Assembly (NCBI GenBank): GCA_026874595.1
Contig: CM049316.1
Location: forward strand, 52,215,676-52,279,675
From: Sipunculus nudus
Taxonomy: Eukaryota; Annelida; Sipuncula; Golfingiida; Sipunculidae
Direction: 5' to 3'
Length of the DNA stretch: 64,000 nt
The notes below the pieces were generated by a model that worked only from the letters and a program-made list of their open reading frames with translations, searched no databases and was not told where the DNA came from. Each line of letters begins with the position of its first letter. Position 1 is the first letter of the stretch. Position numbers and translations under genes: made by a program. Shown here piece after piece: positions 55,990 to 64,000 of the stretch.

Positions 55990-58480
55990 TGAACCTGGTC
56001 TTATCCAGAAAAAGCGAACCTGTGAGCTTATGCGATGGTGTGGCGTCGTCCGGCGTCCGTCGTCCGTGTGTACGTTAACCCATACTATCTTGAAAACAGC
56101 AAGAGTTAGCATCAAGAAATTTTCTGCAAAAAAATTAGTCATCTAAAAAACTCTATCGGATTTTGCTTATTTTTTGGCTAACTGCATTTTCTTAGATTTT
56201 ATAGAGAAAAAGCTAAAAAAGCTTTAAAAATCTTCTTCTCCGAAACTGTTCAGCCAAATTGTCCGATATTTCACAGAAATGATCCCTGGAACAATCTCTC
56301 TCAAATTTGTTCGAATGGTTTAAGTTCGGTGATTTTTGGCCGAGTTACAGCTAGTTGAACTTAGTCATCTGTCCAAAAAAGCATACTAAAATTACAATCT
56401 TAGAAACGGCTGGAGCTGTCATCACCAAATTTTATGCCAATGTTTGTCACAAGAGTCATGTCTGAAATTCAGGTACTGGTGGCGCCACCTGCATCGGCCT
56501 TTTTTGAACGGGGGTCATCAGTGCCCGTATCATACTGACGGCTACAAAAAACTTCTTCTCTGAAACCATTTGGCCAAATTGTTTAAAATCGCACAGAAAT
56601 GATCCTAGGGTAGTGCTTTCTGAAGTTTGTTCAAATGGTCTCAGTTTTGGCTGAGTTATGGTAAGCTGAATTTAGTCATATGCCATAACAGCCCATTTTA
56701 GCTCAGTGGCTACAAAGATCTTCTTCTAAAAAACCACTGGGCCAAATTCTTAAATCTCACACATTAATTATCCTTAGATGTTGATAATTCAAGTTTATAC
56801 AAATGGTTTTGGTTCAGTGATTTTTGGCTGAGTTATTGGAAGCTTAACTTAGCCATTTTGCTTTATTTTCCCATATGAGTTATAAACCTGCAAAACGTTT
56901 TTTGGCTGACGCCACTGAGGCCAATTTGTTTAATATTTTACAAGAATAATCCCCTGAATAATTCTTATAATAATTGTCTTTTATGGTTCCAAAGAATGAA
57001 TTTTGGCTGAATAATAAAGATTGAATTGAGTCATTTTACCATATATGTTAGCTGTGTGAAGCAGATACATCTAGCCTGGAACCAGTTTATCAGCATCCGT
57101 TACATCATGCCTCTAGACATTTAGATTTCAGGTTATCTATGGTTAATATTGACAAGAATGTTTTTTAAAAATTAAAAAAAAAATGTAGATTTATGATTTT
57201 AAATTTTCCTCATGCCAGGCAATGTTTACAATCACAGGTATACGTTAACCTGTACTATTTCGAAAACGACTGGAGCTAGCATCATGAAATTTAATGCAAA
57301 AAATCGGCCATCTGAAAAAAATCTGCATTTTCTTAGATTTTATAAAGAAAAAGCTAAAAAACCTTTAAATATCTTCTCCTCTGAAACGGTCAAGCCAATT
57401 TGTTCAATATTTCACAGAAATAATCTTTTATACCATCTCTCTTAAGTTTATTCAAATGGTTCAATTTCTGTGAATTTTGGCCAAATTACAGGAAGTTGAA
57501 CCTAGTCATCTGTTCAAAAAAACATACTAAAATGACAATCTGAGAAACGGCCAGAGCTATCATCACCAAATTTTATGCCAGTGTTGGTCACATGAGTCAT
57601 ATATGAAATTCAGTTATTGGTGGCGCCACCTGCATTGACCTTTTTTTGTACGGGGGTCATTGTCATCTTTATATCAACCCATAATTTCTCAGGAATTGCA
57701 GGAGCTACCATCCCCAGATTTTATGCAATTATCTGTTACATATCAAATGTTGCTTTTGTTTTTGCTATCTGCATTTACTTATATTTTATAGGGGAAAGCT
57801 GAAAAACCTTTAAAAGTCTTCTTGTAAACGGTCCAGCCAAATTGTTCAATATTTTACAGAAATGATCCCAGAGGCAAGCACTCTCAAGTTTGTTCAAATG
57901 GTTTGCATTTGATGAATTCTAGTGGAGTTAAATGAATTCAAACGGTCATTTGGCCAATGACAGAAGCTAGCATTACCAAGTATTGTGCAAATGTTGGTCT
58001 AATGACTCATATTTGAAGTTGCAGATTTTGATGTGCCACCTACATTGACCTGTTTTTTATGGGCAAAAACCTCATAATTTTAGCCTCTTTCAGCTTAAAA
58101 TGTTTATGATGAAACTGTCAAGTTGAATCGTTCAATTTTTCAACAGAATTGTCGTAGGACATGGTTCTTTCAATAATATCAGAAAAACTTAAGTTGGTCT
58201 TATGGCCATTATTATGTCTAACTCAAACTGGGGACTGCAAAACTGTTCCTCTATAAAATTATTGATTCAATTATAACTTTTGTTACATGGCACAAAAATT
58301 ATTCTTAGGTGGCCTTTGTTTCAGTTTACTTGAATGATTTTTGGCAGAATTATTGGACCTTTAACAATGAAAGAACTGAATCTTTTATTTTTCTAGATAT
58401 TTTGATGAAAAGTTTATGAATATTTCAGCTTGAAAAAAAGCATTTTAGCCAAATTCTTTCAGTATGTGTAAACAGATTTG
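55990..58480 (+). repeat. bivalve-type dispersed repeat, internally duplicated (about 1.16-kb period)
   Basis: The head has GTCGTCCGGCGTCCGTCGTC (56046-56065) and ACGTTAACC. The body has CTTCTTCTCCGAAACTGTTC, CACAGAAATGATCC and GGTGGCGCCACCTGCAT. These landmarks repeat in order at about +1165 bp (ACGTTAACC 56071 and 57242; GGTGGCGCCACC 56478 and 57619), and in worn form again near 57660-58060. The phrases are typical of a very common repeat in bivalve genomes. Short open frames inside are chance. Confidence 0.75.
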
Positions 58481-58544
58481 CCAACAGGCCAAGATTGTGT
58501 CTGTATATTTACATAGGTTAAGAAACTGCCAACTGTTTCAGATT

Positions 58545-58835
58545 TGGCAATAGATCAAGAGTTCATTCAGTGCAGCCAGATATAGGTCAAGAGTTCAGTC
58601 AGTGCAGCCAAGCACAAGGCATGTGATCCCCTCATGGGTGACATGTGAACACCTCATGGGTACCATGTGATCACTTCATGGGTGTCATGCCCCTCAGGGC
58701 TGCATGTGGAGCCAATCTATTTATAGCTTTCAGATTAGGCAACAGGTCAAGAGTTCACTTAGTGCAGCCAGGTACAGGTCAAAAGTTCACCCAGTCTAGC
58801 CAGGTGCAGGTCATGAGTTCACTCAGTGCAGTAGC
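58545..58835 (+). repeat. two interleaved short minisatellites
   Basis: Unit 1, about 32 bp: AGGTCAAGAGTTCACTCAGT then GCAGCCAGG, five copies (58553, 58586, 58745, 58776, 58808). Unit 2, about 21-23 bp: CATGTGATCACCTCATGGGT then G, at 58619-58690, about three copies inserted between copies of unit 1. Confidence 0.85.
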
Positions 58836-58965
58836 CTGAGCTAGCAAATTTGTCACAGTTCTCACGTAAGCATGGTCAGCCCCATGCATCAGACTTAAGG
58901 TAAGTTTGATGTATGGCCTAATATTTTGACCTGTCTATGTGTCTTTGGTGGGTTTCTTGTTCACA

Positions 58966-59258
58966 AGACAGGTGTCACCACCTACAATGACATTTGCACA
59001 GTGTGTGAGTTTTGTGCCTGCTTATTTCTATAGAGGAATTTGATATATCCTGAAATTGGGCATATTTATACCTATCGTATTTTAATTATCGTATACTTGT
59101 CGTATACAAGACTGATGGTGCCACCTACAATAATTTTTTGCACAGTGTGTGTCCCTGCTTATTTCTCAGGAGGGGTTTGATATATCAGTCTGAACTTGGG
59201 CATATCTCTGGTAGCTTTGTTGTATACAAGACTGGTGGTGCCAACTACGATCATTATT
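58966..59258 (+). repeat. about 135-bp tandem repeat, 2-3 copies
   Basis: Shared landmarks: ACAAGAC, GGTG(C/T)CACCACCTAC, GCACAGTGTGTG, CTGCTTATTTCT, TTTGATATATC, TTGGGCATAT. Copies start about 58970, 59107 and (partial) 59227. It may be part of the same repeat mosaic as 56-58.5 kb. Confidence 0.7.
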
Positions 59259-59775
59259 TGCTCAGCTGACTGTAAGTCAACTGAGGTATAGGAATGGCGC
59301 TTTGTCCGTTGTCCGTCTGGACATCCGGTCGTCCGTTAGCAGGGCACAAATCATAACAGCTGGTCCTAGAAACTTCTAAGTGAATACCCAGAGCGTTCAA
59401 TTAAAAATTTCCTTGGAAACTTGAAATTAGGTCACTGCGACCTTTTTCCTTCGAGCTATGGGACTTGAAAGTACCCCCCAGAATAGTAAAAAAATTTGAT
59501 AATTAATGCATGGTTTGTCATGAATCTTGCCTTGAATATTGACCATGACTAGTTTTGTCAGTTCCTGAAACGTGGTGGTTTTCCTATTTAAACAAATATT
59601 TTTCTATTAATTTATTATAAAATGACAACAATCATGTCAGTTTCTTAGCTGTCATTACATCTGGTGTCCCAAAACCTGGTGTGTTTATTGATCACAAGTG
59701 GATGCCTTATACTAATCATCCTGTCTGTCAGTCTGTCTGTTTGTATGTCTGTCTGTCTGTCAATCCGTCCATCCC

Positions 59776-60345
59776 CACAAATTAGTTTCCAGATGATAAC
59801 TCCAGTTAAGTTTGACATATTGGTTTCAAACTTAACTTATAAATGGCCCACCGCTAAAGTAAGAACTATGTTGATTTTGGGGTCCAACAGTCAAAGGTCA
59901 AGGTCACAGGACCCATTTCTTTAAAAGGAATGTGTATGCATTTGAAGCCAAACTTTTCATCGCAAACCTTCCATCTTCAAGATATTGCTAACCTGCCGCT
60001 AGGGGAAGATTCTGTTTGATCTTTGGGTCATAGGTCATAGGTCAAGGTCACAGGGCCCATCCATTCACAAATTAGTTCATGGATGATAATTCTGCTTTGG
60101 ATAGACAGACTGGCTTCAAACTTGATTTAATAATGACCAACCACATTTGTCAATTCATTTTGATTTTCAGGGTCCAGCGATCTAAGTTGAAGGTCACAGA
60201 AGCCACATCTTTAAAAGGATTGTGGATGCACTGTAAATCAAACTTTTCATCCTGAACTTTCCAACATTCACGCATGGCTTACTTGCCCAAAGTGAGGAAA
60301 CCTGTAGAATTTGAGGTTATCTGGTCAGAGGTCAAGGTCACTTGT
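59776..60345 (+). repeat. about 298-bp tandem repeat, 2 copies
   Basis: CACAAATTAGTT(T/C)...GATGATAA at 59777 recurs at 60067; TCTTTAAAAGGAATGTG at 59918 recurs at 60209; AAACTTTTCATC at 59949 recurs at 60239. Each copy includes one or more AGGTCAAGGTCAC phrases. Confidence 0.85.
60025..60050 (+). promoter_or_regulatory. cluster of four nuclear-receptor half sites (DR1-DR1-DR0)
   Basis: GGGTCA, AGGTCA, AGGTCA and AGGTCA in direct order, with spacers of 1, 1 and 0 bp. DR1 AGGTCA repeats are the classic RXR/HNF4 site; TCAAGGTCA is the ERR/SF-1 type. It lies in a dispersed repeat, far from any recognised gene, so regulatory action is only a possibility. Confidence 0.35.
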
Positions 60346-60691
60346 TAAACGATTGTTACAATAATCCTAATGCTGCAAGTTCAAGGATATTAAGTTCTAA
60401 GATTTTTTGGTTACAAGGTCATTGGTTAAGGTCACAGGACAGTCAATCTGAAAAATTTCTTTCAAAATATCCATATAGACAAATTCAACTGAGCGTTGAG
60501 ACCCATGGGTCCCTAGTTGTGTTGTGTGCACCCATGCCAGAATTTCAGCAGTGATGTTCGTGTAATTGTTTCTTATTCAAAATGTTTAGTACCTCCATTG
60601 TTCATATACATGAGAAGTCATGGTCCAGCATTGAAGCATTATACCTGGTGTATTTCCCAATGCACAGGTTCGCATTAGACCTGTAGGCCTT

Positions 60692-60716
60692 GTTTTTTTT
60701 TTTTTTGTTTTTTTTT
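60692..60716 (+). repeat. T-rich tract
   Basis: T14-G-T9 type run following CCTTG; could be an A-tail of a retroposon on the - strand, but no body was recognised. Confidence 0.7.
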
Positions 60717-61488
60717 ATCGGAACTTTTCAGCAAACTGATAATATGTTATCCCTGAAGCGGGAATTAATGCGAACAGAACAAAAATTATTATGGTGAATG
60801 GCCAAGAAAGATGACACCACCAAACTTTCTATTTACATATTTTCCACAGCGTTACTTTGTGTAGGTAGGAGTTTTTTAAAAAAAAACTGTCAAAGGTTAC
60901 GCAGGACTTACAAAGTAGTCAAATAAAATATAAAGCTTCCTTTCCTAATGCTGAATTGATATTAATAAGCCTCCCAAACCCCACTCTAGGGGTTGATGCT
61001 CATGGTTTGCGCTGGATCTCCAGACACGACAGATTTTCCAAAACACAAAACAGACCTTTAGTTTCTCGTGGTCATGAGTTCATATTCCTTTCAGTCATTC
61101 AACGTCGTGAGAACCTATGATTAATATGCATACATCCGCGCACAATAAAAACTGAACGACCGAAAATAAACTTAATTTAATGCACATAATACAAACAAGT
61201 GTTCCAGTTTGGTTTTATTGGATATCATGACACATGCTACTTGAGTGAATACTTCAAACTTACGTGGTAACTCCCACAGTATACACATGAACGGAGAGCC
61301 TTGCCTCAATGTTACCGCCATGTATAGAGGGGTTAGTAGTCGAGTTGCCGCCTATATATATTCCATAGGGAACCTATGAATTGTCTTTAGAACAATGTTT
61401 TTTCTATGGATTTATAAAGGTAGGGGTCCACTGATTATTTTGGGTTGGGTTGTCCTTTCGACGACCTCACGACGGCATTGTACATAAT

Positions 61489-62090
61489 ATGCAAATTAGG
61501 ACCGCCATTGACGAAAATTCAGTTTTTTAATACCTAAAGAACAAGCCTTGATACTGGTCGATCATTGAGTCTAGACCTAGATTTCATGGTCATAGATTCA
61601 AATGAAATAATAGTAACAATGACTCATTTGTTTTTTAATTTTAGTATGCAAATTAGGGCCGCCATGAATGAAAAGACTACTTTCTTCGATATTTCCAGAA
61701 CTAACCATGATTACTTATCGAGCATTTTGTCTAGACATAGGTTTCATGGTCAAAGATTCAAATGAAACAATGTTTACAACGGTTTAGTCAGTATATCATT
61801 GTAAATATGCAAATTAGGTCTGCCATTGCTGAAGATTCTAATTTCTTTGTTATCTCAAAAACTCACCAGGATAATTGGACAAATATTATGTCTAGACCAT
61901 GGTTTTCACGGTCAAAGCTTCGATTGAAACCATGCTAACAAATGTTTTGAACGTGTTTAAAGGTTTATTAAATTATTGATTAAACCGTCTTTAAACCGTT
62001 TCGATCAGCTGGAAACCATGGTAACTGGTCAAACATGATATCCTAGGTTTTCATGGCCAAGATTGTTAAAATACCATCTGAAAAAAAACT
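61489..62090 (+). repeat. about 160-bp tandem repeat, 3-4 diverged copies
   Basis: ATGCAAATTAGG occurs at 61489, 61648 and 61808, each followed by (C/T)GCCAT(T)GA and, 90-120 bp on, GTCTAGACC/ATAG and TTTCATGGTCA(A/T)AG. A fourth unit (61980-62090) keeps only the later part. Confidence 0.85.
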
Positions 62091-62099
62091 TTCAGACAA

Positions 62100-62995
62100 T
62101 CGTTCGCATTATCAAACAAGTGACCCATGGGTCATGACGCTCAGCTGACTGGGAAGAGATTCGCAAAAGGAAATTTTATCATCTTAAAGGTAGTATATTC
62201 CCATTCAACTGAAGCATCAAACAGATTAACCAACAGGCCAAGATTGTGTCTGTATTTATATATCTCAAAAATAGAGAAAAATGCGTAAACTTATAAAAAA
62301 AATGCAGGTGGCTCCACCAGTCTGCAGAAACTAATAAAAACACTTAATGGTCAATATCCATGCAAAGAATCATAGTGATCTCTGCATTAGTTGTTCAGAT
62401 ACTTCAGCTTTTGTATCAAATTTTCCATTATTCTGAGGAATACTTCGGAGTCCTATAGCTTAAAGGATATGGGCAACAGAGACCTAATTTCAGGTTTCCA
62501 TGGAGACTTTTCATAGGTCTCTCTCTGTGTCAAGAATGAAGATTCTATGTCCAGTCTATACGATTTGTGCCCTGTTAACAGATGTTCACATTTTTTAAGG
62601 TCTCAAAATAGAGAAAAAAATTCGTAGAAAATCGAAAAATACAGGTGGCGCCACCAGTCTGCAGGAACTGATGGAACATCTCATGATTAATATGTATGCC
62701 AAAAATCATGACCATCAGTGATGTTGTTAATGAGATATGGAAGTTTTTGCATGAAATTTTTTACTATTCTGGGGGGTACTTTGGGGCCCCATAGCTCGAA
62801 GGATATGGGCAACAGAGACCTAATTTCTGGTTTCCATGGAGATTTTTTATCGACCTCTCAGAATGTCAAGTTACAAGATTCTAGGTCGAGCCGTTACGTT
62901 TTGTGCCTAGTTAACGGACAGACAGACAGACGGACAGACGGACGACGGACAAAGAGTGATCGCTATAGCTCAGCATGACTGAAAGTCAGCTGAGC
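62100..62995 (-). repeat. dispersed repeat copy, - orientation, with GTCCGT head
   Basis: Read on -, it starts GCTCAGCTGACTTTCAGTCA, then CTTTGTCCGTCGTCCGTC and CCGTTAACTAGGCACAAAAC, and ends GTCAGCTGAGCGTCATGACC then CATGGGTCAC, the same head and tail as the + copy at 59260-60525. A unit of about 337 bp is duplicated inside it (CAGGTGGC(T/G)CCACCAGTCTG at 62305 and 62642). Confidence 0.65.
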
Positions 62996-63184
62996 TCAAA
63001 ACTAAACATAATATTTACTCACAAATTTTATCAAGACTTAGACTTTCATGGTTATTGATTCAAACAAAACCCTGTAAATAAGGTTTTAGGTGTATTTTAG
63101 TGTTTAGTAAACGAATGAAGGTTTTTCTTAAAAAACAGTATTTCTGCAAGTTTTCACTTAGAAACTTTGAAAGTATTTATGGAC

Positions 63185-63260
63185 AAGGACGTAGCCCAGT
63201 GGCTTGGGCATTTGTGTTTGGACACGAAAGGCCAAGATTCAATCCCAAATAAAGTCTGCA
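63185..63260 (+). mobile_element. tRNA-derived SINE head
   Basis: A box TAGCCCAGTGG (63192-63202) and a B-box-like GATTCAATCC (63236-63245) at tRNA-like spacing after GGACAAGGACG. Stem pairing is poor, so it is not a functional tRNA gene. The rest of the SINE and its end were not delimited. Confidence 0.5.
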
Positions 63261-64000
63261 AGGCTTAGCACTGATGTCTTCAATACAGGTTATTACAACC
63301 TCGTGCATATAAAACCTTAGATGAGATATTCATAGATCAGTTTTAAAAAATTATATCATTTATCAAAATATCATTTTATCATGTCTTTCTCTTTCAATGC
63401 ACAGTTTGGCCTTCCTGGTCATAGATTTTCCCGAGATCAAAAACAAAAATTATTTCCTTCATGTGCCATATATGAAATTTATTATGGATAAGTATCAGAG
63501 TAAATATTAAAAACCATTATGTTTGAAAAATAAGTTGATAACTCGCTTAATTATAGTTTTCAAAAGATAAAAGTTGAATATTGTAAGCTTTTGTGCATAT
63601 TATAGCATCAGATGGCTGCACTCTGTAACATAAGTAATCAGGATAGGTAAAGATGACAGGATAATTTAAACCTGACAAAACCGCTAGTGTTATCACCTGT
63701 CTTGATGTTTGAATAGAATTAAAAGCGCAACTCAAGACCAGAAGACGAGTATTATATACACGAATATGTTGGTTAAAGACCGATCCGCCAGCCCGCTAAA
63801 GGCATATCAAGATAGGTATTAAAAAATCAAATAGGCATTTTCCACCACTAGGACTCGATTACTGTTTTTCTACCTTGGACTGCAAATATGGTAGCTTATA
63901 TTACGATCACACAAGCAGGGTGTTTTACATCATCGGTTTTATAAAGCAAGGCCAAACTAGAGGTGAAGATACGACAATTAGGCTAAGTAAAACTACCTTT
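63261..64000. other. unassigned interval at the right edge
   Basis: AT-rich, no supported feature; a 62-codon open frame on - at 63547-63735 is not recognised. Confidence 0.5.

Larger units (their letters stand above)
59260..60525 (+). repeat. dispersed repeat copy, + orientation, with GTCCGT head
   Basis: Starts GCTCAGCTGACTGTAAGTCA, followed by CTTTGTCCGTTGTCCGTC and CCGTTAGCAGGGCACAAATC, and ends CAACTGAGCGTTGAGACCCA (60484-60503). The first 245 bp are the inverted counterpart of 62745-62995. Between are TCTGTCTGTC microsatellite (59722-59760) and a tandem repeat of about 298 bp. Confidence 0.65.

Noticed and set aside
59260-62995. Single 3.7-kb TIR transposon
   Set aside because: Each end is the head of a separate copy of a dispersed repeat that also has its own tail inside; two opposed copies explain it better.
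63185-63255. tRNA gene
   Set aside because: B box is imperfect and stems do not pair; a SINE head is more likely.

Overview
The window looks like eukaryotic, gene-poor, repeat-dominated DNA, most consistent with a bivalve mollusc. It is AT-rich and has no operons or intact host gene that I can recognise. It carries several repeat types I associate with bivalve genomes: a GTCCGT-headed repeat with a 'CTTCTTCTC(C/T)GAAAC' body, a repeat ending in a GGCGGGGGCAT hairpin, tRNA-derived SINE heads and L2/CR1-like LINEs. The species is inferred from style only; nothing here proves it. Layout: 1-8478 is a 29-bp satellite organised into 87-bp higher-order units and running off the left edge. 8752-9205 is an unrelated 18-bp minisatellite. 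9.2-14.4 kb is mostly unassigned, with one possible short exon and a decayed retropepsin fragment. 14.4-22.2 kb holds a dead APE-type LINE on the + strand, cut by a tRNA-SINE and by about 5 kb of other sequence that includes a fold-back repeat. 23.8-25.9 kb holds a decayed Ty3/gypsy integrase (- strand) and a possible LTR. 26550-28170 is a non-autonomous hAT-like element with a perfect 8-bp target duplication. 29.5-29.9 kb is a 62-bp tandem repeat. The centre is a Ty3/gypsy retrotransposon on the - strand (30909-43050, 5-bp target duplication CTGAT). Its pol order is protease - integrase - reverse transcriptase - RNase H, the order known from Gmr1-type gypsy elements and not from typical ones. 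A 1995-bp block (gag middle to integrase middle) is present in three nearly identical tandem copies. Its left LTR is 945 bp and carries a 1504-bp Harbinger-like insertion (TTA duplication); its right LTR is only 181 bp. 43.3-44.8 kb is a Helentron-like candidate with eight 180-bp tandem repeats. 47173-48744 is the only long clean reading frame outside satellites: 523 codons, resembling the gag-like ORF1 of DIRS/Ngaro (tyrosine recombinase) retrotransposons, with a promoter-like NRF1 motif upstream but no recognisable pol. 50.2-52.5 kb is an element whose inverted ends are minisatellites, with a second TA-flanked TIR element nested inside. 52.7-55.1 kb is a dead L2/CR1-like LINE (- strand). 56-63 kb is a mosaic of diverged bivalve-type repeats, several internally tandem. 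The coding remnants do not work together as a pathway; they are layers of mobile elements. The relations that can be read are nesting and order of insertion: LTR element first, then Harbinger into its LTR; hAT into an older repeat; a TA-flanked element into the minisatellite-ended element. All alignments were made by eye, so identities and repeat counts are approximate.
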